From Chloroflexota bacterium (GTDB lineage: Bacteria; Chloroflexota; Limnocylindria; QHBO01), in assembly GCA_005880165.1 (NCBI GenBank), contig VBJP01000027.1:1-5627 (forward strand): a stretch of DNA of 5,627 nucleotides, given 5' to 3'. Both the position numbers and the translations under genes were made by a program. Shown here one piece after another: positions 1-5,627 of this stretch; the stretch's first letter is position 1, and each line of letters starts with the position of its first letter. The notes beneath the pieces were generated by a model. That model had not been told where the DNA came from. It was given only the letters and a program-made list of their open reading frames with translations, and did no database searches.

Positions 1-335
1 CCGAAATACACCTCGTCGCGCACGGTCTCGTGGACGATCTGGGCGTCCGGGTCCTGGAAGACCATCCCGACGGTGGTGGCCATGGCGGCCACCGGTGTAT
101 CGACGGTCGAACGCCCTTTGACGAGGACCTCGCCAGCGAACTGGCCGGTCACGAGGTGGGGAACGCAACCGTTCATCGTCAACGCCAGCGTCGTCTTTCC
201 GGCTCCGGACGGCCCCATGACGAGGACCCACTCGCCGCGGCGCACGATGAGGTCGATTCCGTCGAGAACGGGCCTGGTCGCCCCGTCGGGTGTGAACTGC
301 ACTTCGCGCAGCTCGAGGATCGGCTCACCTGTCAT
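1..335 (-). CDS. ECF-type ABC transporter ATP-binding protein (partial, N-terminal part)
   Basis: The 111 complete codons visible encode the start of an ABC ATPase that would power membrane uptake of a small molecule from the cytoplasmic face. Walker A is GPSGAGKTT at residues 41-49, and the Q-loop is FQDPDAQIV at 93-101. The segment NGCVPH (55-60), the spacing to FQDPDAQ, and TVRDEVYFG (104-112) resemble energy-coupling factor ATPases of the EcfA/CbiO/YkoD group rather than classical binding-protein-dependent importers. The signature motif, Walker B and any second fused ATPase domain lie beyond the left edge. The ATG at 335-333 directly follows the stop codon of the amidohydrolase (338-336), with zero spacing, so translation is probably coupled. 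The preceding bases include a weak purine-rich stretch. The substrate cannot be read from an ATPase; the neighbouring cyclic amidohydrolase suggests a cyclic amide or ureide (inference). ABC ATPase is near certain, ECF type is likely. Confidence 0.9.
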   Translation of the reverse strand, partial: MTGEPILELREVQFTPDGATRPVLDGIDLIVRRGEWVLVMGPSGAGKTTLALTMNGCVPHLVTGQFAGEVLVKGRSTVDTPVAAMATTVGMVFQDPDAQIVHETVRDEVYF

Positions 336-1751
336 CTATCGGCCCCGCCTCGTCGCGGAGATCGACCATGGTGGGATGATCGGCGCTGCGTGCACGGGTA
401 ACCACGCGCCGGAACCGCGCGCCGCCCGCAGCTCGTTCTCGACCACCACGAGCTGGCCGTGGCGGTACACGCGCTCAATCCGCCCGGAGACGCTCATCTC
501 CTTGTACGGCGAGTAGTCGGTCGCCATGTGGCCGACGCCGAGGTTGCTATGGCCCGCGGGATCGATGAGGACGAGGTCGGCGTCGGCGCCAACGACGAGC
601 GCCCCTTTGCGTGGCCACAGGCCCAGGATGCGTGCCGGGGTCTCGGACGATAGCTGCACCAACCGCACCCAGCCGAGCCGACCCGTGATGGCAGCACCCA
701 CGAGGAGCGGCAGCCGGTGCTCAATCCCCGGCAAGCCGTTGGGGACCGCCCGAAAATCGGCACGCCGCGACGCTTTCTGTGCAATATCGAAGCAGTTGTG
801 GTCGCTGGAGACCGTGTCGATAACGCCAGCCTCTAGTGCGTCCCACAGAGCGGCGCGATGCTCGGCAGATCGGATCGGCGGCGAGCAGATCCATTGCTCG
901 CCGCCCGGCGCGTCGTAGACGGACGCATCCAAGAAGAGGTAATGCGGACACGTCTCCGCCAGGATGCGACCTCCCCGTGCCCGCAGCTCGGCAAGAGAAG
1001 CAACGCTTGACGCGGCCGAGACGTGGACGAAATAGACCGTCGCGTCGATGTCGCGTGCCAGATCCGCAATGCTGCGGATCGCGTCGTCCTCGGCAAGCGG
1101 GGTTCGTGAAACCGCGTGTCCATGAGGGCCGAGGTCCCCGCGGCCGACAGCCTCCTCGATGCCCTCGCGTACCAGGCTGTCGGTTTCGGCGTGGACGAAG
1201 ATCGTGATGCCTGCCTCGACTGCGCGGGCCAACAAGCGATGGATCTGCCCCAGCGAGAGGCCGATCGTGTCGGTGTATGCGCTGAAGACCTTGAGGGTAC
1301 GGATGCCCCTCTCGGTGAGTCTTCCGAACTGTGCTAGCGACGCATCGTATGTCTCGCGCACCGCACAGCCGTGGATGACGTAGTCGCACACGGCAGCCGG
1401 GCGCGCCTCCTCCTGTGTCCGGTCGACCGCCTCAAGCGAGGTTTCGCCGGGTCGGGGGATGGCGAACTGAGCCACCGTCGTCGTGCCGCCGAACAGGGCG
1501 GCCGACGTGCCGGCGAAAAAGTCGTCGCGGGTGGTGGTGCCGCCGAAGAAGGTGTTGATGTGAACGTGGAGATCGATGGCACCGGGTAACGCTATGAGCC
1601 CTTCGGCCTCAACGATCGCATCACCGGTGAGCGTCCCAGCTTCGGCAATGACGGCGATTCGACCCTCCGCGCCGATGCCCAGGTCGACCTTAGACCGATT
1701 GTGGGGTAATACCGCATCGACGCCGCGAATTACGGTGGCGAGCTCAGGCAT
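336..1751 (-). CDS. D-hydantoinase / dihydropyrimidinase-type cyclic amidohydrolase
   Basis: This 471-residue cytosolic metal hydrolase of the amidohydrolase superfamily should hydrolytically open a cyclic amide ring such as a hydantoin, dihydropyrimidine or related ureide. The binuclear metal site is complete: H62 and H64 in DLHVHI, K154 in TLKVFSAYT (the lysine carbamylated in this family), H187 in FVHAET, H243 in FVHVSA and D317 in SSDHNCF. Residues that hold the ring amide in hydantoinases are also present: Y159 five residues after the lysine, S290 in CSPPIR, and N338 in VPNGLPGIEHR. Their spacing fits D-hydantoinases as I recall them. ETCPHYL (266-272) and the C-terminal GADADLVLIDP (388-398) are further family marks. 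Length is normal. The ATG at 1751-1749 overlaps the end of the upstream gene by 8 bp (ATGCCTGA), so the two are probably translationally coupled, and the ECF ATPase starts right after its stop. Allantoinase is an alternative; the exact substrate is unknown. Confidence 0.93.
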   Translation of the reverse strand: MPELATVIRGVDAVLPHNRSKVDLGIGAEGRIAVIAEAGTLTGDAIVEAEGLIALPGAIDLHVHINTFFGGTTTRDDFFAGTSAALFGGTTTVAQFAIPRPGETSLEAVDRTQEEARPAAVCDYVIHGCAVRETYDASLAQFGRLTERGIRTLKVFSAYTDTIGLSLGQIHRLLARAVEAGITIFVHAETDSLVREGIEEAVGRGDLGPHGHAVSRTPLAEDDAIRSIADLARDIDATVYFVHVSAASSVASLAELRARGGRILAETCPHYLFLDASVYDAPGGEQWICSPPIRSAEHRAALWDALEAGVIDTVSSDHNCFDIAQKASRRADFRAVPNGLPGIEHRLPLLVGAAITGRLGWVRLVQLSSETPARILGLWPRKGALVVGADADLVLIDPAGHSNLGVGHMATDYSPYKEMSVSGRIERVYRHGQLVVVENELRAARGSGAWLPVHAAPIIPPWSISATRRGR

Positions 1752-2523
1752 CGCGGGCCACAGCCTGGCTCGCCGGGGTCTCGGCGAGGCGTCCGAATCT
1801 GGCCCTCGGTACTGGGATCTTCAGCAGCTGCAGTGCTCCCCAGACCCCCACGACCACGCTATCGAGCACTGGGATGCCGAGCTCGTGCTCTAGATCCTCC
1901 GAGACCTCAGATCCTCGGAGATTGGTGCAATGGATCACGATCACATCGGGAACAGAGCGAGCCACCTCGCGAACTCTGTCCGCGATTTCGTGAGGTGACA
2001 TCTCAGCGAAGTCCCAGTTCACGGTTAGAGATGCGAAAGACCGGGCCACGCACTTATATCCGGCCTCGGCGAAGGTGTGCTCGATCTTGGCAACGATCGG
2101 CTTAACGTACGGCACAACCAGCCCATAGCGCCGAACGTCGAGCACCTGGAGTGCATCCAGGAGGGCCAGCGACGATGTGGTGGCAGGAATGCCTGTCGAC
2201 GCCCCGATCTGGGCCACGAGGCGGCGATCCGCGTCCAAGCCTTCCCAAGCGCCTGATGTGCCCGACCACAGGACCGCATGAACCCGGGCATCAGCCAGAA
2301 GACGTGCGGCATCGAGCATTGGCGCGACTGCGAACTGACCGCGGGCCTCCGGATCGTCCGCGATCGCGGTGACGCGTACGCGGGAGAAATGCACGGTCAG
2401 TCGGTCGGCGACTGGCTTGAGGAGACGCACGGTCTGCGGCTCCAGGACCGTGTTCGAGGAGGGCGTGATGACGCCCAGGCGCGCCATCATGTGACTCTGA
2501 ATCCACTCGACGCCATCGAGCAT
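1744..2523 (-). CDS. Asp/Glu racemase superfamily enzyme, maleate isomerase / arylmalonate decarboxylase-like
   Basis: This 259-residue enzyme is of normal length for the family. The N-terminal PSSNTVLEP (21-29) is the carboxylate-binding loop of maleate cis-trans isomerases. Y139 in VVPYVKP and C199 in IHCTNLR match the conserved tyrosine and the second catalytic cysteine. The first catalytic cysteine, normally in a CTS motif, is replaced by glycine: WSGTSGAW has G88-T89-S90. Arylmalonate decarboxylase (AMDase) has the same Gly/Cys pair (G74 and C188 in the Bordetella enzyme), with Thr-Ser forming the carboxylate pocket. The likely activity is therefore decarboxylation of a malonate-like acid, rather than racemisation or isomerisation (inference). 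It is the first gene of the minus-strand operon and overlaps the amidohydrolase by 8 bp. The start is uncertain: the ATG at 2523 has no clear ribosome-binding site, and M12 or M13 (2490 or 2487) would begin just before the conserved RLGVITPSSNT. Family membership is secure; the reaction is not. Confidence 0.88.
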   Translation of the reverse strand: MLDGVEWIQSHMMARLGVITPSSNTVLEPQTVRLLKPVADRLTVHFSRVRVTAIADDPEARGQFAVAPMLDAARLLADARVHAVLWSGTSGAWEGLDADRRLVAQIGASTGIPATTSSLALLDALQVLDVRRYGLVVPYVKPIVAKIEHTFAEAGYKCVARSFASLTVNWDFAEMSPHEIADRVREVARSVPDVIVIHCTNLRGSEVSEDLEHELGIPVLDSVVVGVWGALQLLKIPVPRARFGRLAETPASQAVARDA

Positions 2524-2573
2524 TCTCGACCAGGTGCGGCTCGCTATTACGGCGATGCCATTGATCGGCTCAG

Positions 2574-2602
2574 ATGCTAGGAGGAGGGCTGCGGGCCGTC
2601 AA
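2574..2602 (-). promoter_or_regulatory. Sigma70-type promoter of the minus-strand operon
   Basis: On the minus strand, TTGACG (2602-2597) is followed after exactly 17 nt by TAGCAT (2579-2574). These match the housekeeping consensus at 5/6 and 4/6 positions, and the -10 also fits the TANNNT form common in actinobacteria. Transcription would begin near 2567, giving a leader of about 44 nt before the ATG at 2523. It is the best promoter match I found upstream of the racemase-superfamily gene. No experimental support is available. Confidence 0.55.
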
Positions 2603-2615
2603 CGGGGAACAGAAA

Positions 2616-2638
2616 GGCCTTCCGTCTGGTGGAAAGCC
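2616..2638. promoter_or_regulatory. Candidate operator: imperfect palindrome GGCCTTCC-N7-GGAAAGCC
   Basis: The left arm GGCCTTCC (2616-2623) and the right arm GGAAAGCC (2631-2638) are reverse complements at 7 of 8 positions, around a 7-nt spacer. The element lies between the two divergent promoters, 13 nt upstream of the minus-strand -35 and 32 nt upstream of the plus-strand -35. IclR-family proteins typically bind such short palindromes in the space shared with a divergent catabolic operon. The position upstream of the operon's -35 would suit an activator. Assignment to the adjacent IclR gene is inference; an 8-bp imperfect repeat can occur by chance. Confidence 0.35.
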
Positions 2639-2670
2639 ACGGCTGGATGTGAACCAAGACAATGACGCTG

Positions 2671-2699
2671 TTGCCGAAGGTCAAGGGAGTGGATAGAGT
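2671..2699 (+). promoter_or_regulatory. Promoter of the IclR-family gene, probably giving a leaderless mRNA
   Basis: TTGCCG (2671-2676) and TAGAGT (2694-2699) are separated by 17 nt, each matching the consensus at 4/6 positions. The -10 ends 6 nt before the GTG at 2706, so the predicted first transcribed base falls on or next to the start codon. The only Shine-Dalgarno-like stretch (AAGGGAG at 2683-2689) is 16 nt from the GTG, which is too far, and it would lie upstream of the transcription start. TANNNT followed at this distance by a GTG or ATG is the signature of leaderless transcripts in actinobacteria. Confidence 0.5.
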
Positions 2700-2705
2700 C
2701 GCGGG

Positions 2706-3554
2706 GTGGTCGAGAGCCTCGCCACCAGTCCGATTGCAGGACGCGGATCGCAACAGCCGCGCGGAGCGCCCGTCAGGGCGATCGCCCGAGCCCACACTGT
2801 GCTCGAGGTGCTGTCCCGAGAACCCCGGGGTCTTGGCTTGAGCGAGATCGCGCGGCGAGCGAGCGTCCGGTTCAGCACCTGCCATCGACTCCTCGCGACT
2901 CTGACCAGCCTCGACTATGTCGTCCAGGACTCAGAGACCGGGCACTATCTGCTCGGCTACAGGGTCTTGGAGCTCGCTAGCCGCGCGCAGTCCTTCCATC
3001 ATCTGCTGATTGTCCGCGCGCGCCCCGTACTCGCCGAGACGATGCAGGCTTCCGGGGAGACGACCAATCTGGCGGTGCGGGATGAGCAGGGCGCCCGGTA
3101 CGTTGCCCAAGTGCCGAGTCGTGCCTCAGTGCGGATGTTCGCTGAGATCGGAAGTCCGGCGCCGCTGCACGCGACGGCGGTCGGCAAAGTGCTGCTGGCC
3201 CATGCCGACGAAACAGCTCTCGACTCGGTCATGCGCGGCGGGCTCGCCCCACGCGCTCGCCACACTCTAACAAACGCTGATCAGCTCAGAGCAGCGTTGT
3301 AAGAAATTCGCTCAAAGGGTTACGCGGTGGATAACGAAGAGTTCGAAGACGGGGTCATGTGCGTCGCCGCACCGGTTCGCAATCACACCAGGGATGTCGT
3401 TGCGGCGCTCAGCGTCTCCGGACCATCTGGCCGGATTGCTCCGAACCTGCCACGCCTCACAGCCCTAGTCGTGAAAATGGGCGCAACCCTGTCGACCGCA
3501 CTTGGGTGTCCGGCCTTACCCACCGATATCCGCACACCGTCCCCTGGCGCATAG
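2706..3554 (+). pseudogene. IclR-family transcriptional regulator interrupted by an in-frame TAA
   Basis: Read through the stop, the frame spans 282 codons, a typical IclR length. A winged helix-turn-helix DNA-binding domain occupies roughly residues 24-85 (VRAIARAHTVLEVL, then LSEIARRASVRFSTCHRLL as the helix-turn-helix). The effector-binding domain follows, with PLHATAVGKVLLAHAD (152-167). Codon 199 (3300-3302) is TAA. The same frame then continues with EIRSKGYAVDNEEFEDG and VMCVAAPV, the classic IclR C-terminal motifs, up to the TGA ending at 3554. Both halves share one frame, so this is a nonsense change and not a frameshift. One base, for example CAA (Gln) or GAA (Glu) to TAA, explains it. 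The truncated 198-residue product would keep the DNA-binding domain but lose about 83 residues of the ligand domain. An in-frame TAG at 2694-2696 excludes an upstream start, so GTG 2706 is used. It is divergent from, and the probable regulator of, the minus-strand operon. A sequencing error remains possible. Confidence 0.88.
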
Positions 3555-3604
3555 ACGGAAGGGGTCACCCGGCACTGACATCAACCACGAACGTCATGCT
3601 CGTG

Positions 3605-3638
3605 CGCCGGTGGGCGGTGATCGCGACTGCCACCGGCG
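3605..3638. repeat. Perfect 9-bp inverted repeat (possible operator or stem-loop)
   Basis: CGCCGGTGG (3605-3613) and CCACCGGCG (3630-3638) are exact reverse complements around a 16-nt spacer. The element lies in the 176-bp gap between the IclR frame and the FAD oxidase, about 93 bp before the oxidase start. No T-run follows either arm, so an intrinsic terminator is unlikely. It could be an operator for the oxidase gene or a transcript stem-loop. The rest of 3555-3730 shows no convincing promoter and no gene. Confidence 0.4.
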
Positions 3639-3720
3639 ATCCCGCGATATTCGTTTCGGGAGCGACGGAGCATCAGTGCGCCAAGAAGGCGCCTATCGCA
3701 GCGATCGTGCGCAGGGTCTA

Positions 3721-3726
3721 AGAGGA
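3721..3726 (+). promoter_or_regulatory. Ribosome-binding site deciding the GTG start of the FAD oxidase
   Basis: AGAGGA lies 4 nt upstream of the GTG at 3731-3733. It supports this GTG as the start; the first in-frame ATG is only at codon 103, after the covalent-FAD histidine motif, and is therefore impossible. Confidence 0.6.
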
Positions 3727-3730
3727 CTCC

Positions 3731-5131
3731 GTGCCAACCTCTAATCGGCCGCCCGTCAAGATTCTCGACGGAGCGGCCATCCGCAGACTGCGCGACCGCA
3801 TACGCGGACCGATCATCCTTCCTGGAGACGATGCCTACGATCAGGCGCGGCGGGTATTCAACACCGCCTTCGATCGCCACCCCGCACTGATCGTCCGGCC
3901 TCGCGACGAGGCCGACGTTGCCCGGTCCATCCTCTGGGCTGCGGAGCACGATCTGCCGCTGGCGGTCCGCGGCGGTGGCCACAGTCTCGCCGGGCACGGC
4001 ACTGGGGACGGCGTGCTGGTGCTCGATCTTGGGAGCATGCGGCGCCTTACGATCGATTCGGTCCGACGTCTCGCGCATGCCGAGCCCGGACTCACCGTCG
4101 GAGAGTTTGCCGATCGAGCACACGAGAAAGGCCTGGCGACGTCGTTTGGCGACAGCCGCTCAGTCGGCATCGGCGGCCTGACGCTGGTTGGCGGGATCGG
4201 TTACTTGCTCCGGAGGTACGGGCTCGCGATCGACCACCTCGTTGAAGCGGACCTCATCACGGCGGATGGGCGGCGTCTCACCGCGAGCCACGACGAGCAC
4301 CCTGATCTGTTCTGGGCGTTACGCGGTGGTGGCGGTAACTTCGGAGTCGTCACCCGAATGACCTTCCTCCTTCATCCGGTCGGAACGGTTTACGGGGGGT
4401 GGCTCGTTTTGCCAGCTACGCCCCAGACGCTGCGCGACTGCGCGACACTCGCGGCGGATGCTCCCAATGAGCTGACCGTCATCCTCAATGTGTTTCGGAT
4501 GCCCTCACTGCCGTTCGTTCCGGATCGATGCTGGGGCGAGCTTGTGGTCGCCGCGGCAGTTGTCTTCGCGGGAGATCAGGCCGTCGCAGAGGAGGTCCTG
4601 GGGCCATTCCGGCACCTTGGACTGCCATACTTCGATGGCGTCGCCCCAATGGCGTATCGGGACATCTTTCGATTCTCGAGAAATGCGCACATTGGCCCCC
4701 ACGGGACTGCTGCGCGAACGACCTTCCTGGACACGCTCGATGACCAAGTCATCGATGCTGCGCTCGAGTACACCGCGCACGCGCCTTCTGACTTCGCCGC
4801 TGGCCAATTGCGGGTGCTCGGCGGAGCAATGTCCCGCGTGCCCGGAGGCGAAACGGCTTTCGCCTTCCGCGATAAGCCGTTCCTTTTCTCGACCCTCATC
4901 GAGTTCGAAGCCGGTGCCGACCCCGAGCCGCATGTGGCTTGGACAGAGCACTTTTGGGCCGCCGTTCGCCCGTATGGGTCGGGAGCGTATGCCGGCATGC
5001 TTCAGGACGAAGGCAACGCGCGCATTCACGAAGCCTATCCGGCCCCGACGTATGAACGGTTGGCGGCAGTGAAGCGGAGATACGATCCGGATAATCGCTT
5101 CAACCGCAACCAGAACATCTTGCCTGCGTGA
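3731..5131 (+). CDS. FAD-linked oxidoreductase, berberine bridge enzyme-like (PCMH fold)
   Basis: This 466-residue flavoprotein should oxidise an alcohol, amine or sugar-like substrate, probably passing electrons to oxygen. The FAD-binding PCMH domain runs from about residue 50 to 220: PALIVRPRDEADV (51-63), then RGGGHSLAG (80-88), whose H84 is the site of 8-alpha-histidyl FAD attachment, and SVGIGGLTLVGGIGYL (144-159). ALRGGGGNFGVVT (196-208) closes the flavin domain. A substrate domain follows, and the C-terminal BBE motif is YDPDNRFNRNQNILP. The family's second flavin link, a Cys in a GxCxxVG motif, is absent: the position reads GDSRSVG with S142, so the flavin is predicted to be bound singly, as in 6-hydroxy-D-nicotine oxidase. 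No signal peptide is evident. The gene ends with tandem in-frame stops TGA-TAG (5129-5134). It has its own ribosome-binding site, follows the IclR remnant after 176 bp, and converges with the dehydrogenase. Codon 197 is the rare leucine codon TTA. The substrate is unknown. Confidence 0.9.
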   Translation: MPTSNRPPVKILDGAAIRRLRDRIRGPIILPGDDAYDQARRVFNTAFDRHPALIVRPRDEADVARSILWAAEHDLPLAVRGGGHSLAGHGTGDGVLVLDLGSMRRLTIDSVRRLAHAEPGLTVGEFADRAHEKGLATSFGDSRSVGIGGLTLVGGIGYLLRRYGLAIDHLVEADLITADGRRLTASHDEHPDLFWALRGGGGNFGVVTRMTFLLHPVGTVYGGWLVLPATPQTLRDCATLAADAPNELTVILNVFRMPSLPFVPDRCWGELVVAAAVVFAGDQAVAEEVLGPFRHLGLPYFDGVAPMAYRDIFRFSRNAHIGPHGTAARTTFLDTLDDQVIDAALEYTAHAPSDFAAGQLRVLGGAMSRVPGGETAFAFRDKPFLFSTLIEFEAGADPEPHVAWTEHFWAAVRPYGSGAYAGMLQDEGNARIHEAYPAPTYERLAAVKRRYDPDNRFNRNQNILPA

Positions 5132-5159
5132 TAGCCATCCCGCGGTGCGCGCCCAGCCG

Positions 5160-5627
5160 TCATTCCATGAACGCGCCACCGTTCACGTTAATCGACTCAC
5201 CTGTCACAAATGCGCTATCCGGCGAGGCGAGGAAGACCGCCACTCCCGCAACGTCCTCTGCCAACTGCAGCCGATGCAACGGAGTATCGGCGATGTAAAG
5301 ACTCCTGACCGCCTCCGGACTGGTCCCCCGTAGGTTGGCCTCCCACTCGGCCTCTCGATCTTGCATAGCGGTCGCAACGTACCCGGGGCAGATGCTGTTC
5401 ACGAGGATGTCGTATGGAGCCAGCTCCGCGGCCATTGCCTGGGTTAGTCCCACCACTGCAAACTTGCTCGCAACGTACGTGGCGAGAAAAGGCGCGTTGC
5501 CGCGCTTGCCCGCCATCGACGCGGTATTGATGATCCGGCCGCCCCCACCCCGAGCGATGAAATGACGGGCAACAGCCTGAGAGCAATTGAAGGTTCCCAT
5601 GGCGTTCACACGCATGTTCAGCTCCCA
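5160..5627 (-). CDS. Short-chain dehydrogenase/reductase (partial, lacks N-terminus)
   Basis: The frame is open to the right edge and begins with W-E-L-N before the first ATG (5615), so that methionine is internal; the motif W...RVNAMGTF is the standard mid-region of classical SDRs. The 155 visible residues hold the catalytic set: N8 in RVN, S37 in NTAS, and Y51 with K55 in YVASK (numbered from the edge). CPGYVATAM (80-88) is the loop after the cofactor-contacting PG motif, and INVNGGAFM is the usual C-terminus. About 100 residues, including the nucleotide-binding TGxxxGxG segment, lie outside the window. The enzyme would be an NAD(P)-dependent cytosolic alcohol or keto-group oxidoreductase; cofactor and substrate cannot be assigned. 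The stop (5162-5160) is 28 bp from the stop of the convergent FAD oxidase, and no terminator hairpin with a T-run is visible between them. Confidence 0.92.
   Translation of the reverse strand, partial: WELNMRVNAMGTFNCSQAVARHFIARGGGGRIINTASMAGKRGNAPFLATYVASKFAVVGLTQAMAAELAPYDILVNSICPGYVATAMQDREAEWEANLRGTSPEAVRSLYIADTPLHRLQLAEDVAGVAVFLASPDSAFVTGESINVNGGAFME

Noticed and set aside
721..1389. Open frame of 222 codons on the minus strand within the amidohydrolase
   Set aside because: Same strand but a different frame from a gene with every catalytic residue in place; the product is compositionally biased and not recognisable.
2547..2561. Four-codon upstream frame (ATG GCA TCG CCG TAA) in the leader of the minus-strand operon
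   Set aside because: It would begin only about 6 nt after the predicted transcription start, has no ribosome-binding site and is too short to tell from chance.
2683..2689. AAGGGAG as ribosome-binding site for the IclR gene
   Set aside because: It is 16 nt from the GTG at 2706, and no usable start codon lies closer: the GTG at 2690 runs straight into TAG when read in frame 2706, and in its own frame matches no IclR sequence.
3327..3554. A separate small gene starting at GTG 3327
   Set aside because: It is the C-terminal end of the IclR effector domain in the same frame as the upstream part, so it is the remnant after the TAA and not an independent gene.
3678..3692. Small hairpin GCGCC-AAGAA-GGCGC before the FAD oxidase
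   Set aside because: Only 5 bp of stem, no T-run and not overlapping the ribosome-binding site; common by chance in GC-rich DNA.
3581..4123. Open frame of 180 codons on the minus strand, antisense to the start of the FAD oxidase
   Set aside because: The oxidase frame carries clear flavin-binding motifs across the overlap; the antisense product has no recognisable motif and is a by-product of GC-rich codon use.
5132..5159. Bidirectional terminator between the convergent genes
   Set aside because: The short GC-rich palindromic bits (such as CCGCGG) form no stable stem followed by a T-run on either strand.
4505..5179. Open frame of 224 codons on the minus strand under the FAD oxidase
   Set aside because: It lies opposite well-conserved oxidase coding sequence and its protein is arginine- and serine-rich without domains, typical of a shadow frame.

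Overview
The window is GC-rich DNA with GTG starts, TANNNT-type -10 elements, tightly packed genes and one probable leaderless transcript. This suits an actinobacterium or another high-GC soil bacterium. No ribosomal or other phylogenetic marker is present, so the assignment is tentative. The content looks like an accessory catabolic region. No RNA gene, mobile element or CRISPR array was seen.

Layout: (1) Positions 2523 down to 1 on the minus strand form a compact operon of three genes: a maleate isomerase/arylmalonate decarboxylase-type member of the Asp/Glu racemase superfamily, a D-hydantoinase/dihydropyrimidinase-type cyclic amidohydrolase (start overlaps the previous gene by 8 bp), and the N-terminal third or so of an ECF-type ABC transporter ATPase, which begins on the base after the preceding stop and runs off the left edge. 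(2) Positions 2524-2705 are a divergent control region. It holds a good minus-strand promoter (TTGACG-N17-TAGCAT), a plus-strand promoter whose -10 sits 6 nt before a GTG start, and an imperfect palindrome between them. (3) Positions 2706-3554 on the plus strand encode an IclR-family regulator interrupted by a single in-frame TAA. (4) Positions 3555-3730 are intergenic and contain a perfect 9-bp inverted repeat. (5) Positions 3731-5131 on the plus strand encode a berberine-bridge-type FAD oxidoreductase. (6) Positions 5160-5627 on the minus strand hold the C-terminal part of a classical short-chain dehydrogenase, convergent with the oxidase.

How the genes may work together (inference): the ECF-type importer would bring in a small, probably cyclic amide or ureide compound, the hydantoinase-like enzyme would open its ring, and the racemase-superfamily enzyme would act on the resulting acid. 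That last enzyme keeps only the second of the two usual catalytic cysteines and has Gly at the first position, the arrangement of arylmalonate decarboxylase. A decarboxylation step is therefore more plausible than racemisation or cis-trans isomerisation. The divergent IclR gene is the obvious local regulator but appears broken. The FAD oxidase and the dehydrogenase may serve the same or a neighbouring pathway, but nothing in the sequence ties them to it firmly.
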